Positions 51,758 to 60,332 of a stretch of DNA of 64,000 nt are shown one piece after another; the first letter of the stretch is position 1; each line of letters opens with the position of its first letter. The position numbers were made by a program, and so were the translations under genes. The notes under the pieces were generated by a model, which was not told where the DNA came from, did no database searches, and worked only from the letters and a program-made list of their open reading frames with translations. The DNA is from Haladaptatus salinisoli (GTDB taxonomy: Archaea; Halobacteriota; Halobacteria; Halobacteriales; Haladaptataceae), in contig NZ_CP085329.1 of NCBI RefSeq assembly GCF_020614375.1, positions 248,001 to 312,000 of the forward strand, given 5' to 3'.

Positions 51758-54700
51758 TCAGCGGTCGCTCATCGACGGCGGCATGTCGACGCTCGTGCGC
51801 GGCTCGACACCCCAGTCCGTATTGGGGTCGCTACCCATCGTTAGTTCGAGTGTGCCGCCATCTTCGAGATCCGCGTGCGTGAACCAGCTTTCGCGATGCG
51901 GTTTCCCATCCAAGTGAGCGGTCTCAATGTAACGGTAATCGTCGTGGCTGAAATCTTGGCCGTTGGTCGTCACCGTAAACGTCCCGCCACCGTAGTGGTA
52001 CTCGGGGAGGTTGATCTCTATTCTCTCGAAAAGTGGGTTCCCGATAATGTACGTTCCCTGCGCCGGTGCGACCGGGTAGAACCCCATCGCACTCAGTACG
52101 AACCAGGCCGACATTTGCCCGACATCTTCGTTGCCAGGGATGCCGCCCGGACCGGTCGTGTACAGTTGGTTCGTGATATCCTGTACCACTTCCTGTGTCT
52201 TCCAAGGCTGCCCAACGTAGTTATAGAGGTAGGGGTAGTGGTGATCTGGTTCGTTCCCCTGCCAGTAATGGGAGAACGATTCGCCCCATCCCGGATAGAC
52301 GAACTCCGAGAAATAGTGGTCGAGACGCTCAATGAACGTCTCCTCGCCCATCAAGTCGATGAGACCGCCGATGTCCTGAAGAACGTGCCACGTATACGAC
52401 CACGAATTCCCCTCGGTGAATCCGTCCCAGTCCGCCGGATCGAATGGCGTCTTCCATGACCCGTCGGAGAGTCGCGGACGCATGAACTTCGTCGCTGGGT
52501 CGAAGACGTTCTTGTAGTAGCCGGCCCGCTCGATGAACCGCTCGTAGTCGCCGGTCTTGTCCATCTCCTTTGCGACTTGGGCGATGGCGTAATCACAGTA
52601 GGTGTCCTCGAGCGTCGTTGAGACCGACCCCCACGCACCACCGGTATCGTCGTGTGGGATATAGCCGTGTTCCCCGTACTGTTGTAGGCCCTGCCGACCG
52701 ACGAAGTAGGTGTCGTCGCCGGGAATCTTCGTGGAGTTCTTGTACATCGCTTCATAGGCTTTTTCAACGTCGTAGTCCCGCAACCCCTTCGTGTAGGATT
52801 CGGCGATGATAGAGGTCGCGTGGTCGGCAATCATCACGTTCGTGTACCGGTTCACGAACTGCCACTTCGGCAGCCACCCGCCGTGATCGTACATATCCAA
52901 CAAGGAGCGGATGGCGTCGGTCTGAACCTCCGGTTCGATGATGTTTAGAAGCGGATGCTCAGCACGGAAAGTATCCCACAACGAAAACATCTGATAGTGG
53001 TGGTAACGCTCACCCTCCCGCTCGGCGACGTACACCGCATCGTCCATTCCCACGTACTCACCGTTAGCGTCCTCGAAAATCGTGGGGCCGAGCATGGTGT
53101 GATATAAAGATGTGTAGAATTTCACCTTATTTTCGGCGTCCCCCTCGACTTGGATCCGCGAGAGGCGCTCGTTCCACGTTTTACTGGCATCCGTGCGCAC
53201 ACCCTCGAAATCCCACTTCGGCACCTCGGCGTCGATGTTCGCAAGGGCGTTCTCAACGCTGACGTACGAGATGCCGACCTTCACGATGAGTTCGTCACCC
53301 GCCGTGGTCGCGTATCTCGCGTACGCACCGACGTCCTGGCCAGCGGCACTGGTCGACCCGTTGTCAACGCTCGATCCACTCCACGTCCCCGCTTCGTCGA
53401 AGGGTCGTGAGAACGCGGCCGCGAAGTGTATCGTGAAGCTCTCAGCACCACTACAGAACGGATCGGGGACGGTCTGCGTTCCGACGATAGTCCGGTCATC
53501 ACGAATTTCGACGCTCGCATCGTCGATCCCCGAATCACCCAAATTATACGATGCATCGAGCGCCACGGTCGCCGTATCGGTCCTTGGGAACGTGTACCGG
53601 TGGACGCCGACTCGGTCGGTGGCGGTGAGTTCGACGTCGATATCGTAGTCCTCGAGCGTGACCGCGTAATATCCCGGCGAAGCTGACTCACTCTCGTGGG
53701 AGAACGCTGAACTCACACTCGGGAGTTCGACTCCGACGGCGTCGCCATCACCGTCAAAGGCGAGTGACTTTCCGCTCGCGCCGCTCTCCCACGTGGGATT
53801 ACCGTGGACGATGCCGGGATGATCGTGACCGGCGAGATCAGAAATTCGTTCGACGCCAGACTCCTCGAAGGAGAACTGGAAGATGGCACTCTCGCTGGCA
53901 GCGGCTGTCCCATTGGCGAGCATTTGCACTTGGTCGGCCGTGAGGGCAGCGTCGAACAACGTGATCTCGTCCAAATTCCCTTGGAAGTACTCTCCGCCTC
54001 TGTCAACAGCGGCTCCGATTGACCACGGGAGGCTACTCGGCGTCAACGACCCGACGCTGTCGGCGGTTGCGGCGACCTCATCACCGTCGACGTAGATAAC
54101 GGCTCGACTGCCGGCTTCATAGGTTATTGCGTAGTGGTGCCACTGATTATCAGCGTACGTCCCAAAGTCGAACGAGAGCGTCTGAAAGCCGTCGGCATCC
54201 TCGCTGAAATAAACGAGGGTACCCGTTTCGCCCCCGTCCCAGAGCTGGAGTGGCGTGATATGCCGATCATGGCGAAAGACTGACGTAATCCCTCCGGGCA
54301 TATCGCCGTTCGTTTTGAACCAGAACGACGCCGACACCGTCTCCGTCGGATTCAACGCCGTACTCTTAAACCGCTCCAGCGGGGCAGTCATCGGCGTCGC
54401 TAGGAAGTTCCCAAGGCCGAAACAGCCCGTTCCGGAGACGTGTGTGTGGCTGAAGCCGAGAATCTCGTCATCCTCGTAGTGATATCCGGCGATGTTCCCC
54501 CTTCCTGTGTCGGGACTGAGCTGAACCATCCCGTGCGGCCGCGTCGAACCTGGGAACATGTTAGGATACGGCATGGCTCCGCCACCGGATCCTGCGGCTT
54601 CTGCTCTCGCAGTACCGATGAAAGGGTCGACGTAATCAACGGGCTTCTCCGCCGATACCGGATCGACCCCAACTGGCCCAGCTCCTTGGTCGGCCGCTGC

Positions 54701-54817
54701 GGCTCCGAACGACGTACCAAGGCTGGCGGCGGCTATCCCTTGTAGTACCGAGCGTCGCGATAGTGTATCGTGCAGGCGATTCGTGTCGTCTCTTCCGTGA
54801 ATATCCTCTGAACTCAT
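51758..54817 (-). CDS. GH92 alpha-mannosidase with inserted permuted LamG domain, Tat-exported
   Basis: From ATG 54817 the protein has 1019 residues. A Tat signal is at 19-45 (SRRSVLQGIAAASLG). The GH92 N-terminal sandwich (VDYVDPFIGTA, GFSHTHVSGTGCFGLG) is interrupted at about 146-366 by a LamG module, then resumes (SHESESASPGYYAVTLEDYD). The catalytic barrel follows: SLWDTFRAEHPL, GGWLPKWQFVNR, GFTEGNSWSYTWHV, YWQGNEPDHHYPYLYNYVGQ and GIPGNEDVGQMSAWFVLSAM, with the catalytic acid Glu and base Asp present. In classical GH92 the base motif is GNDD; here it is GNED. GH92 enzymes are Ca2+-dependent exo-alpha-mannosidases. It probably works with GH76. The upstream in-frame stretch to 55021 is rejected. 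Confidence 0.9.
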   Translation of the reverse strand: MSSEDIHGRDDTNRLHDTLSRRSVLQGIAAASLGTSFGAAAADQGAGPVGVDPVSAEKPVDYVDPFIGTARAEAAGSGGGAMPYPNMFPGSTRPHGMVQLSPDTGRGNIAGYHYEDDEILGFSHTHVSGTGCFGLGNFLATPMTAPLERFKSTALNPTETVSASFWFKTNGDMPGGITSVFRHDRHITPLQLWDGGETGTLVYFSEDADGFQTLSFDFGTYADNQWHHYAITYEAGSRAVIYVDGDEVAATADSVGSLTPSSLPWSIGAAVDRGGEYFQGNLDEITLFDAALTADQVQMLANGTAAASESAIFQFSFEESGVERISDLAGHDHPGIVHGNPTWESGASGKSLAFDGDGDAVGVELPSVSSAFSHESESASPGYYAVTLEDYDIDVELTATDRVGVHRYTFPRTDTATVALDASYNLGDSGIDDASVEIRDDRTIVGTQTVPDPFCSGAESFTIHFAAAFSRPFDEAGTWSGSSVDNGSTSAAGQDVGAYARYATTAGDELIVKVGISYVSVENALANIDAEVPKWDFEGVRTDASKTWNERLSRIQVEGDAENKVKFYTSLYHTMLGPTIFEDANGEYVGMDDAVYVAEREGERYHHYQMFSLWDTFRAEHPLLNIIEPEVQTDAIRSLLDMYDHGGWLPKWQFVNRYTNVMIADHATSIIAESYTKGLRDYDVEKAYEAMYKNSTKIPGDDTYFVGRQGLQQYGEHGYIPHDDTGGAWGSVSTTLEDTYCDYAIAQVAKEMDKTGDYERFIERAGYYKNVFDPATKFMRPRLSDGSWKTPFDPADWDGFTEGNSWSYTWHVLQDIGGLIDLMGEETFIERLDHYFSEFVYPGWGESFSHYWQGNEPDHHYPYLYNYVGQPWKTQEVVQDITNQLYTTGPGGIPGNEDVGQMSAWFVLSAMGFYPVAPAQGTYIIGNPLFERIEINLPEYHYGGGTFTVTTNGQDFSHDDYRYIETAHLDGKPHRESWFTHADLEDGGTLELTMGSDPNTDWGVEPRTSVDMPPSMSDR

Positions 54818-54892
54818 AGGTCGTCCGTTTCGGGTTGTTGATCGTTCGACGGGTTCCGGATTCGTGAGTACGAACTTCGGCCATAATATCCG

Positions 54893-54916
54893 TACTATAA
54901 TATTAGTAATATTACT
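54893..54916. promoter_or_regulatory. Overlapping palindromes upstream of the GH92 gene
   Basis: TACT-N8-AGTA spans 54893-54908 and a perfect 12-bp palindrome, AGTAATATTACT, spans 54905-54916. They lie 76-99 bp before the GH92 start. TACT/AGTA half-sites eight bases apart match the reported TrmB recognition style in Halobacterium. The region is also AT-rich, so a TATA box may overlap it. Confidence 0.45.
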
Positions 54917-55062
54917 CCAACCACGTAAATTTTTCCTACAGCATACATCTATCATAATGGTACGACAAATCAGTGAGACGGGAAGAAACAAAGATACTAC
55001 GATCGAGTTATAAATCGGCACCCAGAATTAACTCCTCCGTTCCCGTAGCTCGAGATACAGCC

Positions 55063-55524
55063 GTGACCACTCCCCAATTCGACAATTTCGAACACGAGTC
55101 GCATATGCGCGAGGCCTTCGAACTCGCGCGTGAGGCTGCTGCCCGCGGCGATGAACCGTTCGGGTCCGTACTCGTCCACGACGATACGGTCGTGATGACC
55201 GATTCGAACCGAGAAATAACGGAATCAGATATTCGACGACATCCCGAACTCCACCTCGCGTACCGTGCATGCCGAGAGTACGACCCCGATGAGCGCGCTG
55301 AGATGGTGATGTACACGAGCACCGAACCCTGCCCGATGTGTGCTGGCGGGATGGCGACTGCGGGTTTCGGGCGCGTCGTCTACAGTGTCGGAAGTGATGA
55401 AATTGCGACCTTCACCAGAAGCGAACCCTCAGTCCGCTCCGCAGAAATCTTAGATGGCGTCAGCGAGGTAGTTGGGCCCGTTTTGAACGACGAGGGCCGC
55501 GAGATCCACCAAGACTACGGCTGA
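55063..55524 (+). CDS. Nucleoside deaminase (cytidine/guanine deaminase fold)
   Basis: From GTG 55063 the protein has 153 residues of the CDA/TadA fold, with zinc motifs RHPELHLAYRA (H-x-E) and TEPCPMCAGGMATAGFGRVV (P-C-x2-C). The N-terminal helix MREAFELAREAAARGDEPFG is typical. Members deaminate guanine, cytosine or nucleosides. The variation at HPE-LHLAY (usually HAEMNAI) prevents substrate assignment. It is separate from the GH92 gene, which it faces divergently. A nitrogen-salvage role agrees with the amidohydrolase and ureohydrolase genes that follow. An earlier start would extend into non-conserved sequence. Confidence 0.85.
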   Translation: MTTPQFDNFEHESHMREAFELAREAAARGDEPFGSVLVHDDTVVMTDSNREITESDIRRHPELHLAYRACREYDPDERAEMVMYTSTEPCPMCAGGMATAGFGRVVYSVGSDEIATFTRSEPSVRSAEILDGVSEVVGPVLNDEGREIHQDYG

Positions 55525-55552
55525 TGACTTCGCCAAATCCCACTCGGGTGAG

Positions 55553-55821
55553 CCGCCGTTAGTGATCCCCAGAAACGAGGTGGAGGCCGACGATTACGAC
55601 GACAATCACGGAGACGAAGAGGAGGCGAGTACTCGTCTCCGGCTCGTCGAATAGGTCGATACCTCGGTCACGTCATCGATGGAGACTGTATACCGGTGCT
55701 CAGCGGGATTCTCGTGGCTCTCGTTGGTGACTTGGATGAGTCCGGGTCCCTTCGACGTCGAAGGTGGATCGTTCGGCCTGTGCGCGTTTCTGTGCCGTCT
55801 CGGCAGCCGTAAGGGCTTCAA
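55553..55821 (-). pseudogene. Remnant of a SWIM-type protein joined to a small-transporter tail
   Basis: In one frame leftward from about 55785 the sequence reads AQKRAQAERSTFDVEG. In the next it reads PGLIQVTNESHENPAEHRYT followed by VSIDDVTE. Both match the N-terminal half of the haloarchaeal SWIM zinc-finger proteins and resemble the remnant at 25621-25976. A third frame then gives DEPETSTRLLFVSVIVVVIV and GLHLVSGDH, which looks like the last helix of a small multidrug-resistance (SMR) transporter. This is a chimera of two decayed genes; the second assignment is tentative. Confidence 0.5.
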
Positions 55822-55854
55822 ATTATTTAACAGAGGAAAGGTACGGAGACTCGC

Positions 55855-57282
55855 TTAGCGGTTCACGAGTTCGTAGGGGTCAGCTCCTTCGGGAAGCGGG
55901 CTCTCGTATTCATGGCTGGCCGAGCGCTCTCCGAACTCCGCGCGGGCCTGTCGGCGGAGTTCGGAGTCTTCGAGCAGATCTGCGAGTGTCGCCGCAATCG
56001 TCTTTGCGGCGAACTCCATCCCCACGGTTCCCAAATCCCTCCCAGCCGCCACGGCTTGCCAGGAGTGGGCGGGTGTCCCGACAGGCCATGTCGCAGCCCT
56101 GAACCGGCCGAGCGGGACATTCCACGAGACGTCGCCTGAGTCCGTCGAATAGGAGCCAGTCTGTCCCTCGTCAGGCGCATTGATGGGTCGGGAGAACATC
56201 GCCTCCTTGCGAGCGGCCTCGCGCTCGGACTCGGGGATGTACTGGAGGGAATCTTCGATATCGCCGAGGGTTTCGCGGAGCTCCGCGGCGAATGTCGCCT
56301 GCTCGTCGTCGAGCGGAAAATCGGCATACTCCATGTTCTTACGGATTGCGTCGGCGAGGGTGTGGTTCGGCAGGACGCCATACATTCCGGAGGTTTTCGT
56401 CGCGGTAAGGTCAGTTCGACTCATCTGGGCAGCTGCCGCAGCGATGTCGCAGACCCATTCGGAGATGTGCTCGACCTCCACGCGCTCGGGAGCGCGCACG
56501 AGGTACTCTACACTTGCCTCGCCCGGGACGACGTTGGCTGCGGAGCCGCCGTTTTGGATGACGTAGTGGATGCGCGCGGCATCGGGTATGTGCTCGCGCA
56601 TGAACTCTACGCCCGTGTTCAGAAGCTGTACCGCATCAAGCGCCGACCGTCCGGATTCAGGGGAGGCCGCGGCGTGAGAGGTCTCCCCCTGGAAAGTAAA
56701 GTCGAAAGCGTCGACAGCGAGACAAGACCCCTTTCCGGGCGCGTTGTACCAGCCGGGATGCCACGAGATGACCGCGTCCACATCGTCGAAGGCACCCTCG
56801 CGAACCATATACACCTTCCCGCCACCGGCCTCCTCCGCTGGCGTGCCGAAGAAGACAACCGACCCGGACAGGTCATTGCGACTTATCGAACGTTTGATGG
56901 CGATAGCTGCGGCGAGGCTGCCGACGCCGAAGAGGTTATGCCCACATCCGTGGCCAGGCGCACCAACCTCGACCGGTTCGCGTTCGGCTTTCGCTTGCTG
57001 GCTCATCCCCGGCAGAGCGTCGAATTCGCCCATAGTGCCGACGACGGGGTTTTCCTCTCCGTATCGGGCAACGAAGGCGGTCTCGATGCCGCCAACACCA
57101 GTCGTTACTTCGAATCCTTCTTCGCGGAGAGCAGATTGGAGCCGTTCGCTTGATTCGGACTCTTGTAGCGCCACCTCGGGATTCTCCCAGATATCTCGTG
57201 CGATCGTCTTCAGTCGACCGCGTTCGGCTTCGATGGTGTCGAACAGCGTCTGCTTCAGGGACTCGGACTCTTGTTCCGACAT
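55855..57282 (-). CDS. M20-family amidohydrolase (AbgB-like)
   Basis: The 475-aa protein has the M20/AbgB layout. The metal and catalytic region is seen in VGTMGEFDALPGMSQQ, PGHGCGHNLFGVGSLAAAIA, FFGTPAEEAGGGKVYMVREG and SWHPGWYNAPGKGSCLAVDA. A dimerisation domain (QGETSHAAASPESGRSALDA) is inserted, and GTPAHSWQAVAAGRD lies near the end. It hydrolyses amide bonds of N-acyl amino acids or p-aminobenzoyl-glutamate-like compounds. The substrate is unknown. It is complete and single. The next genes on this side concern nitrogen compounds, so scavenging is plausible. Confidence 0.9.
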   Translation of the reverse strand: MSEQESESLKQTLFDTIEAERGRLKTIARDIWENPEVALQESESSERLQSALREEGFEVTTGVGGIETAFVARYGEENPVVGTMGEFDALPGMSQQAKAEREPVEVGAPGHGCGHNLFGVGSLAAAIAIKRSISRNDLSGSVVFFGTPAEEAGGGKVYMVREGAFDDVDAVISWHPGWYNAPGKGSCLAVDAFDFTFQGETSHAAASPESGRSALDAVQLLNTGVEFMREHIPDAARIHYVIQNGGSAANVVPGEASVEYLVRAPERVEVEHISEWVCDIAAAAAQMSRTDLTATKTSGMYGVLPNHTLADAIRKNMEYADFPLDDEQATFAAELRETLGDIEDSLQYIPESEREAARKEAMFSRPINAPDEGQTGSYSTDSGDVSWNVPLGRFRAATWPVGTPAHSWQAVAAGRDLGTVGMEFAAKTIAATLADLLEDSELRRQARAEFGERSASHEYESPLPEGADPYELVNR

Positions 57283-57510
57283 GTGTTACCATTCATAGAG
57301 GACACCAAAAGAGTTCGCTCACCGGCAGTCGGAGACATCGAGCGAGAACGGGGTTTCAGCTACGATTCTTCTAACTGCGGTATCGGCAGAGGGCGGCACA
57401 CAGGCGGGCGGAACCAACAGCCGAAAAACGAGCTGTCCGCTGGGAAAGTGATATGTTACTCAATTCGGTGTTGTCCCAACGATCAGAGATAATAACGAAT
57501 ACGTCGTGGA

Positions 57511-57684
57511 CTACTTTGCCTTCAATTCTTCAAGTCGAGCGAGGAGTTCTTCGAGTGAGTCGTCGCCGGTGTATTCGATACGACCTTCGAAGGTCGTCCG
57601 TCGATCGTCCGAATCAGCGTCGACGGAGCTGATCTTCTTCTCGCGACGTTCGTACTCCTCCGCATCAAATGTACCCATTGACAT
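57511..57684 (-). CDS. DUF5786 family small protein
   Basis: From ATG 57684 the protein has 57 residues: MSMGTFDAEEYERREKKISS followed by VDADSDDRRTTFEGRIEYTG and a helical tail (SLEELLARLEELKAK). This matches DUF5786, a haloarchaea-specific small protein of unknown function. A GGAGGT Shine-Dalgarno sequence six bases upstream supports this start over the longer frame. It may be an abundant partner of a larger complex, but nothing shows which. Confidence 0.82.
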   Translation of the reverse strand: MSMGTFDAEEYERREKKISSVDADSDDRRTTFEGRIEYTGDDSLEELLARLEELKAK

Positions 57685-58084
57685 AGAATTACCTCCGTGA
57701 TTGATATTGGTCTTCCATGAATAAATGGCTATCGCACGAAAATAGGCGGATAACCCGTTCAATACCACAGAATTGTAGGAGTTCAATGAGTACATGTCAT
57801 CGTCTTCGTGTCTGATTACGCTCACTCCTCACAAAGTGAGGGTCGCTGGATCGGCCTCACGGAATCGCCAATCGACCGCTCACAAGCCAGTGCACAACGT
57901 CACAAACGGACGATCTCCGCGAACAGATCGAGCACCTCGAATCGCTCACGGACGACGGCACTGAAGTTGGTACGTGGTAGGTCCCGCACAGACATTCGGA
58001 CGACGGTCTAATGGGATTGAGAGAGTTGAGGGGCATCCACCAACCTATCTCAATTGGTAAGTCTGTGCCTCGCTAAGGAGGGCC

Positions 58085-58813
58085 ATGGAAGAAGATCTTC
58101 ACGAATACCACGGGAAGAACATCGAAGTTAGCTACGACCACAACCGATGCATTCACGTCCGGGAGTGTGTCGAGGGGCTTCCCGGAGTTTTTGATCCGAA
58201 TAAGCGACCGTGGATCGACGCCGACAATGCTGACGCTGACGAGGTGGCGAGGGTGATCGAACGGTGCCCAACAGGGGCTCTGCATTACGAGCGAACAGAC
58301 GCTGGCGCTCCTGAACGCATTCCTTCTAGCAATACAGTCACTGCCACCGCTAATGGACCGCTGTATCTCCACGGTGACATCGTGATTCGATCACACGATG
58401 AAGTCGTCCTCGAGGATACTCGAGTCGCTCTCTGTCGCTGTGGGCATACGAGGAACGAGCCACTCTGCGATAACAACCATGCGCGGGTCTTCGAGGCAGA
58501 TGGGGCCGAGTCGGCAGATACAACCGTTGCTGAAGATATTGAGGGCAGGGACGTTGAGGAAGGCGACACCGCGAACGTGAACAATGAGGAAGGCGGTGAC
58601 GACCGACCCGACGGGCGGTTAATCGTGACGCCGACGCCGAACGGGCCTATTATTCTCGAGGGTGCTTTCGAACTCCAACACGGTGGAGAACTTACTCGAC
58701 TTGAAGAAGCGACACTCTGTCGGTGTGGTGGGTCGGGGACCAAACCATTCTGTGACGGGACGCACGCCAAGATCGGTTTCACAACGGACGCTGAGGGGCG
58801 AAACGAGAAATAA
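58085..58813 (+). CDS. Fer4-like plus two-CDGSH iron-sulfur protein
   Basis: The 242-aa protein starts with a divergent 4Fe-4S ferredoxin domain (HNRCIHVRECVEGLPGVFDP, then ERCPTGAL). Two CDGSH-type 2Fe-2S motifs follow: ALCRCGHTRNEPLCDNNHA (about 117-135) and LCRCGGSGTKPFCDGTHAKI (about 212-231), each C-x-C-x-n-C-x3-H. An acidic linker (about 140-180) joins them. CDGSH proteins handle redox or Fe-S transfer. Such Fer4_19-CDGSH fusions are found in bacteria and haloarchaea, with roles unknown. No signal peptide. It is complete and monocistronic. Confidence 0.87.
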   Translation: MEEDLHEYHGKNIEVSYDHNRCIHVRECVEGLPGVFDPNKRPWIDADNADADEVARVIERCPTGALHYERTDAGAPERIPSSNTVTATANGPLYLHGDIVIRSHDEVVLEDTRVALCRCGHTRNEPLCDNNHARVFEADGAESADTTVAEDIEGRDVEEGDTANVNNEEGGDDRPDGRLIVTPTPNGPIILEGAFELQHGGELTRLEEATLCRCGGSGTKPFCDGTHAKIGFTTDAEGRNEK

Positions 58814-58897
58814 CAAAGAGATGGACAGGCAGTAATCTACGGTCGAACCGTCGATGCGTTCGAAATCGATGGAGGCCGTCGTCAGGAGAGGTGAACG

Positions 58898-59981
58898 TCA
58901 TATCTTCCGAGTCCACCACTTCGACCACCGACCGGTCGTTTTCTCCCATCGCTGATGCATCTTCGGATCGCCCTTCGTAGCGTCTTCGATTCCGAACACG
59001 ACGAGTCGGCCGTCCGTAGTCCGCGCGACATCGAGACTGAAACAACGCACGTTCCCGAACTTTTCCCATAGCGGCCAGTCTCCGTTCGGCGATGTCTGCG
59101 TAAGGCGGTGTAACCGACGACCGGTGATAAAGACCGATAATCGACCGGTCGCGTCCCGGCCGACCGCCATGGACTTCGCCTTCGGGCGGTGGAACACCTC
59201 GAAATCCTCCTTATGGCTCAGTTCGTCCCACGTTTCGTCCCAATCGGCGTCCTCGTACCCAGTCTGTCGGAGGTGAACAGGCATGTCGTCCTCCCGGACG
59301 AGGAACGCTTCGAATCGGCCGTCTTCGTTGTTCCCCACGGCGAGCGAGTGGCCGGCTACTCTGCCCCGGCGATGCCAGTCGCCCCACGCCTCACCATCGC
59401 GGTCGAGTTGCCAGAAGTGGTGAACCCTCGCAGTGAGTTCTCGTTCTGCCTTGGTCGACCCGGTTTGATCGGCGTATCTGAGGAAAAAGACGTGGAGGCG
59501 TTCGTCGCGCCGTCGTTTAACGAGAATCTCGTCGCCCATCTGGTCTCCCCGCCGGTTCCAGTCTGACCACGCCGCACTGTTCCGCGACGTCTGTCTCGCG
59601 TGGAACGTACCTGCTTCCGGATCGGTGACGAAGACTTCGAGGCGGCCGTCGCCGTTGGACGCGACCGCGACGGATTCGGCCGGCCGGGGAGCCTCCGCGA
59701 GCGGTCGCCAGCCTTCCCAATCGCTCACGTCGTCGTCGGATGCCAGCGGGGTTTCGCGGCGGTTACAGTACGTGTCCATCGCCGGGTCGGTGACGACGAT
59801 TCGTCGGTCGGCCGTCCCCGTTACGACCGGCAGCGATGGATTCACCGTCGACGCCCGCCAGTCGGTCCCACTCGGTCCACTCCGTTTCGGTCCCGTTCTG
59901 TCTGCTGGTGTAGACCTCGCCGTCGACGAGGACGAACAGTTCCAACTGGTCGCGTTCGTTCAGCGTGGAGGCGATTTTCAT
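58898..59981 (-). pseudogene. Frameshifted lectin-type (PLL-like) beta-propeller
   Basis: The start at 59981 gives MKIASTLNERDQLELFVLVD and continues to about 59815. A frame change near 59803-59815 is then needed to keep reading as VVTDPAMDTYCNRRETPLAS and onward to 58898. The rest has repeated blades of the type NGDGRLEVFVTDPEAGTFHA ... WSDW and GNNEDGRFEAFLV, as in PLL/AAL-like sugar-binding propellers. Intact it would be about 361 residues with six or seven blades. The one-base change could be a sequencing error or real decay. There is no signal peptide. The upstream 111-aa ORF ends 13 bases before its start. Confidence 0.65.
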
Positions 59982-59994
59982 GCTAAATACCCCC

Positions 59995-60330
59995 TCATTC
60001 GGTCGTCTCCGGTAGCCGAACGATATCCTCTGGATTCTGATAAGCGTAGATCACGACAGCACCGTCCCGGCGCTGTTGCTCGACGAGTTTCTCGGCCATC
60101 GCGCGATCGAGGTCGGCAAAGATCTCGATCGCCGTAAAGAGGTCTCGCTGCGGGATTCCCTGCTGTGCGCGCGGCGACTGGCCGCCCGCCGTTTTCTCCT
60201 CCAGCATGACGCGTACGTACTCTGCGACGTCGATCGAATCGAGTACATCCGTGCACGACGAAACTCTGCTCAGAGTCGTATTCGAACGATGCTCAAACGA
60301 GTGTTTATTATTTTGGAGAAAAATCACCAC
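59995..60330 (-). CDS. Hypothetical protein upstream of the propeller gene
   Basis: The 111-aa frame has no recognised domain. Its C-terminal part is helical (DLFTAIEIFADLDRAMAEKL, VEQQRRDGAVVIYAYQNPED). Its stop is 13 bases from the propeller start, so the two were probably an operon. The start at 60330 overlaps the divergent aminotransferase start (60333), so an internal start is likely, for example ATG 60207. It may assist the propeller protein. Function unknown. Confidence 0.5.
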   Translation of the reverse strand: MVIFLQNNKHSFEHRSNTTLSRVSSCTDVLDSIDVAEYVRVMLEEKTAGGQSPRAQQGIPQRDLFTAIEIFADLDRAMAEKLVEQQRRDGAVVIYAYQNPEDIVRLPETTE

Positions 60331-60332
60331 AT

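Noticed and set aside
55863-57153. Long frames overlapping the M20 amidohydrolase in other phases
   Set aside because: Translations are Ser/Arg/Pro-rich and without motifs; the M20 metal-site motifs are on the annotated frame.
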